5,500 bases of DNA, taken from Bacteroidota bacterium. Its GTDB lineage: Bacteria; Bacteroidota; Bacteroidia; Chitinophagales; Saprospiraceae. The first letter of the stretch is position 1; each line of letters starts with the position of its first letter. The stretch spans positions 1 to 5,500 of the forward strand of contig JAJRQS010000193.1 of assembly GCA_024280135.1 (NCBI GenBank), read 5' to 3'. Under the pieces are notes generated by a model. It was not told the DNA's origin, did not search any database, and saw only the letters and a list, made by a program, of their open reading frames with translations. The position numbers and the translations under genes were made by a program. Positions 1 through 5,500 of this stretch are shown piece by piece.

Positions 1-699
1 TTCAATTTTGGCAAGGGCTTCTTTTTCTATTTTGGATATAGATATTCCTTTTTTTAGTGCAGCTTTCGCTAAACGAAGTGTAGCTGAAAGAACAAGTGCC
101 TTAGCTTTCCAAGTTGGAGATAGCCGGGCATTTCGTGAGCTCAAAGCCAATCCATTTGAATCCCGAACGATAGGGCACATGACTAGCTTGGTTTTTATCT
201 TTTCGGAAGAGATGACTTGGCGAATGATAGCTACTTGTTGGTAATCTTTCTGTCCCATAAAAAGGGCTGTAGGTTGCACGATATCCAAAAGCCTATGTAC
301 AACTAAAGCTACGCCATTAAAATGGCCAGGCCTAAATGCCCCTTCTAGCATAGAATCCAGCCCTTTGAGGTTATAGGTTCTTTTTTTATTAAACCCTTTC
401 GGGTAAATTTCTGTACTGTCCGGCGTGTAAAGAATGTCATTACCAGCTTGCGCCAAAAGCTCAATATCTGCTTCTAGTGTCCTTGGGTATTTATCTAAAT
501 CTGCGGAGTCATTGAATTGGGTAGGGTTGACGTAAATTGAGGTAATGACCACATCGCATTCTTTTTTTGCGAAAGCGATCAAGGAAAGATGCCCTTTGTG
601 GAGTGCACCCATAGTCGGCACAAAGCCAATTTTTTTGTTGTTTTCCGAAAGGGTATTCAAATATTCTTGAAGCGGATTGTTTTTTTTAAAGATTAGCAT
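1..699 (-). CDS. panC: Pantothenate synthetase (pantoate--beta-alanine ligase), 3' end cut by window edge
   Basis: This enzyme joins D-pantoate and beta-alanine, using ATP through a pantoyl-adenylate intermediate. It is the last step of pantothenate (vitamin B5) synthesis before coenzyme A, and it acts in the cytoplasm. The 233 visible codons carry the family motifs in order. PTMGALHKGH (residues 28-37) holds the HIGH-type ATP-binding signature, here HKGH. VNPTQF follows at 57-62, YPRTLEAD at 71-78, LEGAFRPGHFNGV at 118-130, GQKDYQQ at 149-155 and IVRDSNGLALSSRN at 177-190, the last being the KMSKS-like loop. The family is usually about 280 residues, so roughly 50 C-terminal residues lie beyond position 1. 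The start is fixed: an in-frame TAA lies at 714-712 and there is no other Met before residue 1. The gene is divergent from the GlgA-like gene. Nothing suggests damage. The function call is firm from motif recognition. Confidence 0.97.
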   Translation of the reverse strand, partial: MLIFKKNNPLQEYLNTLSENNKKIGFVPTMGALHKGHLSLIAFAKKECDVVITSIYVNPTQFNDSADLDKYPRTLEADIELLAQAGNDILYTPDSTEIYPKGFNKKRTYNLKGLDSMLEGAFRPGHFNGVALVVHRLLDIVQPTALFMGQKDYQQVAIIRQVISSEKIKTKLVMCPIVRDSNGLALSSRNARLSPTWKAKALVLSATLRLAKAALKKGISISKIEKEALAKIE

Positions 700-750
700 A
701 GCGGCTATATTTTAAGACTGTAAGAAGTCACTACTCATAGAGTAGAAGGG

Positions 751-758
751 CAAAAGTA
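751..758 (-). promoter_or_regulatory. Candidate Bacteroidota -7 box for panC
   Basis: Read on the minus strand, this site is TACTTTTG, a full match to the Bacteroidota sigma-ABfr -7 consensus TAnnTTTG. It lies 51 bp upstream of the panC start and is followed by an AT-rich leader. No TTTG-type -33 element sits at the usual spacing (about 19-21 bp). The only nearby TTTG (minus strand, 772-769) is just 10 bp away. The call rests on the -7 box and its position alone. Confidence 0.4.
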
Positions 759-780
759 GGCTTTTAAGCAAAAAAAACCT

Positions 781-788
781 TATCTTTG
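781..788 (+). promoter_or_regulatory. Candidate Bacteroidota -7 box for the GlgA-like gene
   Basis: TATCTTTG matches the TAnnTTTG consensus exactly and lies 34 bp before the ATG at 823. It is preceded by an A-rich run (770-777). Where a -33 TTG would be expected (about 757-762) there is only TAGGCT, so that element is absent or degenerate. A transcription start roughly 5-8 bp downstream would leave a leader of about 25-30 nt. Only 22 bp separate this box from the oppositely facing box at 751-758. Confidence 0.5.
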
Positions 789-822
789 CATCACTTTTAC
801 AAACTAAACATAGCTAATAGAG

Positions 823-1641
823 ATGGAGAAGAAAAAGATATTATTCATATCGCAGGAGATGGAGCCATATACAACGGGAAACCTTATTTCTACTATTTCA
901 AACAAATTACCACTACACCTTTACGATAATAATGCTGAATTAAGATTGCTTATGCCAAGATTTGGTGTAGTCAATGAACGTAGGCATAGATTGCATGAAG
1001 TCGTTAGGTTGTCTGGAATAAACATCATCATTGATGAAAGCGATCATCCGCTAATCATAAAAGTAGCTTCTTTGCCTAGTTCTAGGCTACAGGTTTACTT
1101 TTTAGATAATGAAGACTATTTCAAGCGTAAATTTGTTTTTGAAAATAAAGACGAAAAGCCTTTTGCCGACAATGGCGAACGTGGTGTATTCTTTGCGAAA
1201 GGCGCCTTGGAGATTGTTAAGAAATTTGGATGGGTACCCGATGTGATTCACTGTCATGGTTGGATGTCCGCTTTAGTGCCATTTTATTTGAAGACAGTTT
1301 ATAAAGATGAACCTTTATTCAGAGATGCTAAGGTTGTCTTTTCTGCCTATGATAGCCCAGATTATGAAGCAAAATTTGCAAAAAATTATAAGGCAAAAGT
1401 AGCGATTGATGGCCTAAAAGAGGCTGATTTAGCCAAGTTTATGAATGGCGATACCTTTTCTTTAATAAAAGGAGGTTTGGAATATGCAGATGCATTTGTG
1501 AAATCTGGAACGTCATTCCCAAAAGAGTTCCTTGACCAAATAGAAAAGTCTAAGAAGCCAATGCTTGAATTTACAGATCCTGAAGGCGATTACAGTCAAT
1601 TCGTTGATTTTTATGATAGCCTAGTGGAGGAAGTAGTATAG
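823..1641 (+). CDS. GlgA-like protein: N-terminal starch/glycogen synthase domain only
   Basis: This 272-residue protein resembles the N-terminal half (Glyco_transf_5 domain) of GT5 glycogen/starch synthases. Matching features are the opening beta strand KKILFISQEMEPY (4-16), LRLLMPRFG (40-48), a YFLDNEDYF segment (92-100), the GERGVFFAKGALEIV helix (118-132), PDVIHCHGW (139-147, GlgA counterpart HAHDW) and LIKGGLEYADAFVKSG (214-229, counterpart of the strand ending in TVSP). Full GlgA proteins have about 480 residues and a second Rossmann domain that carries much of the catalytic site. That domain is absent, and the stop is followed by a terminator, so this is not a window-edge truncation. 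The ADP-glucose-binding KxGG motif expected after residue 14 reads TTGN instead. I infer that it is probably not an active glycogen synthase, and its true role is unknown. The start is fixed by an in-frame TAG at 811-813. Databases often label such proteins 'glycogen synthase', so that name should be treated with caution. Confidence 0.85.
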   Translation: MEKKKILFISQEMEPYTTGNLISTISNKLPLHLYDNNAELRLLMPRFGVVNERRHRLHEVVRLSGINIIIDESDHPLIIKVASLPSSRLQVYFLDNEDYFKRKFVFENKDEKPFADNGERGVFFAKGALEIVKKFGWVPDVIHCHGWMSALVPFYLKTVYKDEPLFRDAKVVFSAYDSPDYEAKFAKNYKAKVAIDGLKEADLAKFMNGDTFSLIKGGLEYADAFVKSGTSFPKEFLDQIEKSKKPMLEFTDPEGDYSQFVDFYDSLVEEVV

Positions 1642-1660
1642 TTTTTATATCTTTACAATT

Positions 1661-1716
1661 CAGAAAACTCTTGAGCATTAGCTTTTAGCTGCTCAGGAGT
1701 TTTCTGCAATTTTATT
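1661..1716 (+). terminator. Rho-independent terminator after the GlgA-like gene
   Basis: A near-perfect inverted repeat pairs 1661-1677 with 1690-1706. It has 17 base pairs, one of them a T-G wobble (1671 with 1696), and a 12-nt loop. The outer stem is CAGAAAACTC against GAGTTTTCTG. A T-rich tail (AATTTTATTT, 1709-1718) follows within a few bases. It begins 20 bp after the stop codon of the GlgA-like gene, so that gene is probably transcribed alone and separated from the downstream three-gene unit. On the opposite strand no T tract follows the stem, so it looks one-directional. Confidence 0.82.
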
Positions 1717-1743
1717 TAGTAGGTCTTAACAGTATAATATACC

Positions 1744-1751
1744 TACTTTTC
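1744..1751 (+). promoter_or_regulatory. Weak candidate promoter box for the DUF4270-glmS unit
   Basis: TACTTTTC matches the -7 consensus TAnnTTTG at all but the last base and resembles the box proposed for panC. It lies after the terminator and 75 bp before the DUF4270 start, where a promoter is needed. There is no TTG at the expected -33 spacing. The rest of the gap (1752-1826) shows no better box that I can find. Confidence 0.2.
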
Positions 1752-1815
1752 TGCCGTTTCCTAGCCAAACTCACCAAGCTAAGCGTTTGCTGCTTATCAG
1801 TTACAACTCTTTAAG

Positions 1816-1825
1816 ACCCAAATTA
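1816..1825 (+). promoter_or_regulatory. ACCCAAATTA leader element before the DUF4270 start
   Basis: This 10-mer ends one base before the ATG at 1827. An identical copy ends two bases before the glmS ATG. There is no Shine-Dalgarno sequence at either start, so an A-rich, unstructured initiation region is plausible. A role is inferred only from position and repetition. Confidence 0.25.
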
Positions 1826-1826
1826 A

Positions 1827-3179
1827 ATGAAGAAAAATAATTTTAAAAGGATAAACCTTGTAGTAGTCCTTGCTATGTTTTTAGTGCCTTTTTTATTTGT
1901 TAACTGTACCAAGCCTACTACTTTAGGCGGAGACTTAGTTAATTCAGAAGAATCAGACTTTTTTACAACGGATACTTTTGGTCTAACAGTTAAAACAGTC
2001 CGCTCAAAGGACACGCTCCTTACTTTTCTCTATGGTACAAGTTCTGTTGGATTAGCTACTTATTATCTTGGAGACATGAATGACCCCATTTTTGGGAATA
2101 GTCGCTCAGAGATAATCGCTCAGTATGGTCCAAGTCCAGGAGATTATGCAGGAAATTTTAAATCCGCAACAGTAGATTCTGTGGTTTTGACATTGGTGTT
2201 TGATTCAGCCAAATTTTATGGCAATGAGGACATCATCCAGTCTATTGAAGTCTTAAGACTTCAAGAAGCCATGAGGATTGATACCAGTTACTATGCTAAC
2301 AGAGATTTTGAGACTGAAATGATGCCAATCGGCTCTCTCGATAATTTTACCCCAAACTTGAACAAACGTTTATTGGTGGTTACTGCAGATAGTACGGTAA
2401 AAGACTCTAGCTTGGTCTATGTTCGGGTTCCTTTGGCCAATAGCTTAGGTGCAGAGATTTTGGCATTAGACTCAATCGTGTTTACTACAGCAGAAGGCTT
2501 TGCCGAAAAATTCAAAGGGATAAAAATTAAAGCAAAATCGCAAACAACAGCCATGATGGCAGTTAACTTGAAGTCGTATTTGTCTGAAATTGATATTTAT
2601 TACCAAAATCCTGAAGAAGATTCTTTAGTTTTTAGAATTCACTCTTTTGGGGGGTATGCTGCCACGGAGTATTTAACAAAGAATTACACTGGTTCGACTG
2701 TAGAACCCTACTTTGATGAAGTAAATAGCGACCTGTTTTTTGTCCAATCTACAAATGGTTTAAATGTTGAAGTCTCCCTTCCAGATCTGTCTAGTCTAGG
2801 AGATGTGATTGTGAATAAAGCCGTGTTGGAATTCACTTTGGAAAACTTAATGAGTGATGACACTTTAGCTTTTAGGTCTATTGCTTCTTTTAGTTTAAAA
2901 GACACGAGTGGAAGTCGTATAGGAGGACTGTATGCGCAAGGAGGCCAGCTCCCTGTGACAGCCTCTTTAAAACGGGTAGAAAAAGACGGGGAAATTCGCC
3001 AAGTGATTCAATTAAACATTTCAAGTTTAATGCAAAAAATACAGCGAGGAGATGCTGAGAATAAGGTAGTCATACAGGCTACTAGACCTGCAGTAATGGG
3101 GAGGGTTGTACTGCAAGGCTTTGCTGGAGAAGAATCTGCACAACCTAAGTTGTATCTCAACTATACAGAAATAAAATAA
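1827..3179 (+). CDS. DUF4270 family predicted lipoprotein
   Basis: This 450-residue exported protein has a function unknown to me. The N-terminus has a basic start (KKNNFKR), a hydrophobic stretch (residues 11-25) and a Cys at 27 in the context LFVNC, which I read as a signal peptidase II site. Asn just before the Cys is atypical. After the Cys comes TKPTTLGGDLV, like the Gly-rich 'GxDL' segment near the mature start of DUF4270 proteins. Other family-like segments are LGDMNDPIFGNSRSEI (81-96), GIKIKAKS (231-238) and DIYYQ (256-260). The rest is rich in alternating hydrophobic and polar stretches and Ser/Thr/Asp, suggesting a beta-rich periplasmic or outer-membrane-anchored protein. No acidic surface-export signal directly follows the Cys, so a periplasm-facing lipoprotein is more likely than a surface one. 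The start is certain because TAA at 1824-1826 directly precedes the ATG. glmS follows after 27 bp, which suggests an operon. Confidence 0.87.
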   Translation: MKKNNFKRINLVVVLAMFLVPFLFVNCTKPTTLGGDLVNSEESDFFTTDTFGLTVKTVRSKDTLLTFLYGTSSVGLATYYLGDMNDPIFGNSRSEIIAQYGPSPGDYAGNFKSATVDSVVLTLVFDSAKFYGNEDIIQSIEVLRLQEAMRIDTSYYANRDFETEMMPIGSLDNFTPNLNKRLLVVTADSTVKDSSLVYVRVPLANSLGAEILALDSIVFTTAEGFAEKFKGIKIKAKSQTTAMMAVNLKSYLSEIDIYYQNPEEDSLVFRIHSFGGYAATEYLTKNYTGSTVEPYFDEVNSDLFFVQSTNGLNVEVSLPDLSSLGDVIVNKAVLEFTLENLMSDDTLAFRSIASFSLKDTSGSRIGGLYAQGGQLPVTASLKRVEKDGEIRQVIQLNISSLMQKIQRGDAENKVVIQATRPAVMGRVVLQGFAGEESAQPKLYLNYTEIK

Positions 3180-3194
3180 GCCAAACGAAACCAA

Positions 3195-3204
3195 ACCCAA
3201 ATTA
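3195..3204 (+). promoter_or_regulatory. ACCCAAATTA leader element before the glmS start
   Basis: This is the second copy of the 10-mer found before the DUF4270 gene, ending two bases before the glmS ATG. It overlaps a small series of CCAAAC/CCAAA units (3181-3201) that fills the 27-bp gap between the two genes. The gap is too short for a riboswitch or an independent promoter with a normal leader. Confidence 0.25.
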
Positions 3205-3206
3205 CT

Positions 3207-5048
3207 ATGTGTGGAATTGTAGCATATAACGGAACTAAAGAGGCGCTGCCTTTTTTAATTAAAGGACTAAAAAGGCTCGAGTACAGAGGCTATGATAGTG
3301 CAGGAGTTGCACTCCAAAATAAGAATGGACCTTTAAAAGTTTTTAAGAAACAAGGGAAAGTTGCTGAGTTAGAAAAATTGTTAGCCATTAGTGATGGGAA
3401 AGGAACTAAAGGTATTGCGCATACACGTTGGGCGACGCACGGTAAACCAAACGATGTCAATGCACACCCACATGCATCAGGAAATCACAATCTTTCTTTA
3501 GTTCATAATGGAATCATTGAAAATTATGCAGCGCTAAAATTGGCCCTTCAAAAACTAGGTCATCAATTTGAGTCCGATACAGATACCGAAGTATTGATCC
3601 ACTTGATTGAAGAGGTTCAAACTAAAGATAACTTATCATTGATCGATGCTGTTAGAATAGCGTTGACGAAAGTTATTGGGGCATATGCTATTGTAGTAAT
3701 GGATGTGAATGAGCCAGATATATTAGTCGCTGCTAGAAAATCTAGCCCATTGGTGATAGGTATCGGTACAAATGAATTTATTGTTGCATCGGATGCTACA
3801 CCAATCATTGAATATACAAAGAAAGTAGTTTATTTGACTGACGATCAATTAGCAGTCATCACGAAAGATGACCTGCAATTGATTTCATATGAAAATAAAG
3901 AGATACCCTTGAGTGTCCAAGAACTCGACATGGAGTTAGAGCGGATAGAAAAAGGAGGGTTTGATCACTTTATGAAAAAAGAGATACACGAACAACCAGT
4001 CACCGTTCGTGATAGTATGTCTGGAAGAATTAATGCTTCAGAAGGGTGGGCGAGACTAGGTGGATTGGAAGATCATATCAACCGGATTATCAATGTTAAC
4101 CGGATTACATTTTTGGGTTGTGGCACCTCTTGGCACAGTGCTTTGATTGGTGAATACTTGATTGAAGAGCTCGCTAGAGTTTCTGTCGAAGTTGAATATG
4201 CTTCAGAATTTCGTTACCGAAAACCAGTTATTGCAGAAGGAGATATCGTGATGGCTATTTCTCAGTCTGGTGAAACAGCGGATACTATGGCTGCCCTTAA
4301 AAGTGCTAAAGAAGCGGGTGCCTTCACCTATGGTATAGTGAATGTTGTCGGCTCATCTATTGCTAGATTGGCAGATGCAGGGTCGTATATTCATGCAGGA
4401 CCGGAGATTGGAGTGGCTTCCACAAAAGCTTTTACAGGGCAAGTGTGTATTTTGTCAATTTTTGCACTTCAACTAGCACATAGAAAAGGAACTATCTCAG
4501 AGCCGCGTTTCCGTGAATTACTAGTTGCGCTTGAGCAAATACCAAGGAAAATTCAACAAATACTAGAGCTTGATGATAAAATAAGATTTATTGCGGGTGA
4601 GTTAAAAGATGCAACAAATGCTTTGTATTTGGGACGTGGTAAAAACTTTCCTGTTGCGTTAGAAGGAGCCTTAAAACTAAAAGAAATTTCTTATATTCAT
4701 GCAGAGGGTTATCCAGCTGCCGAAATGAAACATGGCCCTATTGCATTGATAGATGAGAACATGCCTATTGTCTTAGTTGCCACAAACAAGGACGCTTATG
4801 AAAAAATTGTAAGTAACGTTCAAGAGGTTAAGGCGCGTGGTGGAAAAGTGATAGCTATCGTAAATGAAGGAGAAACAGCAATAACTGAAATAGCAGATTT
4901 TTCCATTCAAATACCAGAAACTGATGATATTTTCTCACCTTTGCTTTCTGTAATTCCATTGCAATTACTTTCTTATCATATTGCAGTGATGAGAGGTTGT
5001 GATGTGGATCAACCAAGAAATCTAGCAAAGTCCGTAACTGTTGAGTAA
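3207..5048 (+). CDS. glmS: Glutamine--fructose-6-phosphate aminotransferase (isomerizing)
   Basis: GlmS converts fructose-6-phosphate and glutamine to glucosamine-6-phosphate and glutamate in the cytoplasm, the entry step to UDP-GlcNAc for peptidoglycan and LPS. The 613-residue length is close to that of E. coli GlmS. An N-terminal class II glutaminase domain begins MCGIV, with Cys2 as the nucleophile exposed after Met removal. It continues with HTRWATHG (72-79) and HNGIIEN (100-106). Two SIS sugar-isomerase domains follow. The first has GCGTS (304-308) and SQSGETADT (352-360). The second has KEISYIHAEGYPAAEMKHGP, where Glu493 and His509 match the catalytic Glu488 and His504 of E. coli. The C-terminus DQPRNLAKSVTVE carries Lys608, the counterpart of the sugar-binding Lys603. 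All key residues are present, so the enzyme should be active. The start is fixed by the need for Cys2. Probably co-transcribed with the lipoprotein gene upstream and the DUF4290 gene downstream. Confidence 0.99.
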   Translation: MCGIVAYNGTKEALPFLIKGLKRLEYRGYDSAGVALQNKNGPLKVFKKQGKVAELEKLLAISDGKGTKGIAHTRWATHGKPNDVNAHPHASGNHNLSLVHNGIIENYAALKLALQKLGHQFESDTDTEVLIHLIEEVQTKDNLSLIDAVRIALTKVIGAYAIVVMDVNEPDILVAARKSSPLVIGIGTNEFIVASDATPIIEYTKKVVYLTDDQLAVITKDDLQLISYENKEIPLSVQELDMELERIEKGGFDHFMKKEIHEQPVTVRDSMSGRINASEGWARLGGLEDHINRIINVNRITFLGCGTSWHSALIGEYLIEELARVSVEVEYASEFRYRKPVIAEGDIVMAISQSGETADTMAALKSAKEAGAFTYGIVNVVGSSIARLADAGSYIHAGPEIGVASTKAFTGQVCILSIFALQLAHRKGTISEPRFRELLVALEQIPRKIQQILELDDKIRFIAGELKDATNALYLGRGKNFPVALEGALKLKEISYIHAEGYPAAEMKHGPIALIDENMPIVLVATNKDAYEKIVSNVQEVKARGGKVIAIVNEGETAITEIADFSIQIPETDDIFSPLLSVIPLQLLSYHIAVMRGCDVDQPRNLAKSVTVE

Positions 5049-5099
5049 ATCTTCTCGTTCCTAAACTAATAATCCTCATAGAGGCTTTAAAAATCAATT

Positions 5100-5500
5100 A
5101 TGAATTATAAATCAGCAGAAGAACCCATCCTATACCCTGAATATGGACGTCATGTCCAAAATTTAGTTAAGTATGCCTTGACCATAGAGGATATGGACAA
5201 AAGACAGTCCATTATAGATGGAGTGATCGTCCTGATGGGACAAATTTTGCCTAATGCCCGAAACATTGAAGAGCAGCAGGATCGTTTCTGGAACCACATT
5301 TTTCAAATAGCTAATTATGAATTAGGTGTAAAAACGCCTGATACAGTAGAAATTATTAGAATAGAGGACAACCCAGCACCTCCCAAAATGTCATACCCGA
5401 CGGGTTCTGCGAGTATGAGGCACTATGGCCTAAATGTACAAAGGCTTGTAGCAAAGGCTTTGAAGATGGAGGACAAAGAACTACAGACTGAATTTGTGAA
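5100..5500 (+). CDS. DUF4290 family protein, 3' end cut by window edge
   Basis: The 133 visible residues match my memory of DUF4290, a Bacteroidota family of about 200 or more residues without a known function. It has no signal peptide or membrane segment, so it is probably cytoplasmic. The N-terminal part looks helical and contains EYGRHVQNLVKYAL (14-27), the LMGQILPNAR region (45-54) and QQDRFWNHIFQIANYELG (59-76). A second segment, HYGLNVQRLVAKAL (108-121), closely repeats the first (see findings). A Pro-rich linker near residues 92-100 separates the two. The gene starts 51 bp after the glmS stop with no clear terminator between them, so it probably belongs to the same operon. In related genomes a murA gene often follows, as I recall, but that lies outside this window. 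The start is the first ATG of this open frame after the glmS gene, and the MNYKSAEEPILYPEYG beginning looks natural. No Shine-Dalgarno sequence is visible. Confidence 0.82.
   Translation, partial: MNYKSAEEPILYPEYGRHVQNLVKYALTIEDMDKRQSIIDGVIVLMGQILPNARNIEEQQDRFWNHIFQIANYELGVKTPDTVEIIRIEDNPAPPKMSYPTGSASMRHYGLNVQRLVAKALKMEDKELQTEFV

Noticed and set aside
8..244. Plus-strand open frame of 78 codons
   Set aside because: It lies entirely inside panC on the opposite strand, whose family motifs are unambiguous; its translation shows no recognisable family.
1..699. Several runs of 7-8 A residues in panC (for example minus-strand A8 at 687-680) as possible phase-variation tracts
   Set aside because: They fall at Lys-Lys codons and fit AAA codon preference in an AT-rich genome; the reading frame is intact and a biosynthetic gene is an unlikely phase-variable target.
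1733..1738. TATAAT resembling an E. coli -10 box
   Set aside because: The Bacteroidota primary sigma factor uses TAnnTTTG, and no TTGACA-like element lies upstream; probably chance in AT-rich DNA.
1823..2014. Minus-strand open frame of 63 codons over the DUF4270 start
   Set aside because: It is an antisense shadow of the lipoprotein signal region, with no promoter or family resemblance.
2708..2905. Minus-strand open frame of 65 codons inside the DUF4270 gene
   Set aside because: It is an antisense shadow of a real coding region without independent support.
3180..3206. glmS ribozyme or riboswitch upstream of glmS
   Set aside because: The gap is only 27 bp, far too short for the ribozyme, which is known mainly from Firmicutes.
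3617..3808. Minus-strand open frame of 63 codons inside glmS
   Set aside because: It is antisense to the conserved glutaminase domain, with no family resemblance.
5074..5084. Small hairpin CCTC-ATA-GAGG between glmS and the DUF4290 gene
   Set aside because: A 4-bp stem with no proper T tract is too weak for a terminator.
4855..5097. Minus-strand open frame of 80 codons over the end of glmS
   Set aside because: It is antisense to the conserved GlmS C-terminus and has no promoter-like box or recognisable domain.
1..5500. Mobile element, CRISPR array, defence system or tRNA
   Set aside because: There are no terminal inverted repeats, transposase, spaced direct repeats or tRNA-like cloverleaf that I can see; the gene content is core metabolism.

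Overview
The window looks like an ordinary chromosomal stretch from a member of the Bacteroidota, probably a Cytophagales-like or Flavobacteriia-like lineage. The evidence is AT-rich DNA, a TAnnTTTG-type promoter box, no Shine-Dalgarno sequence before the starts, and two families largely confined to this phylum (DUF4270 and DUF4290). The lineage below phylum level is an inference. No mobile element, CRISPR array, tRNA or rRNA is visible.

Layout. Positions 1-699 on the minus strand hold the first 233 codons of panC (pantothenate synthetase), cut by the window edge. A 123-bp divergent intergenic region (700-822) carries a promoter-like box on each strand, facing apart. Next, at 823-1641 (+), is a short protein resembling only the N-terminal half of glycogen/starch synthase. 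It is followed by a strong hairpin terminator at 1661-1716. After a 185-bp gap come three genes on the + strand: a DUF4270 predicted lipoprotein (1827-3179), glmS (3207-5048, complete) and a DUF4290 protein (5100 to the window end, truncated). Spacings of 27 and 51 bp suggest that these three are co-transcribed.

How the genes fit together. PanC makes pantothenate for coenzyme A. GlmS makes glucosamine-6-phosphate, the first committed precursor of UDP-GlcNAc and so of peptidoglycan and LPS. The lipoprotein upstream of glmS and the DUF4290 protein downstream have no established role that I know of. Their position suggests, but does not prove, a link to envelope construction. From general knowledge, this order (panC, GlgA-like, DUF4270, glmS, DUF4290) recurs in many Bacteroidota genomes, so the window is probably a conserved core locus rather than an accessory island. 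The least explained parts are the GlgA-like half-protein, which lacks the expected sugar-nucleotide-binding motif and the second catalytic domain, and the DUF4270 and DUF4290 proteins.
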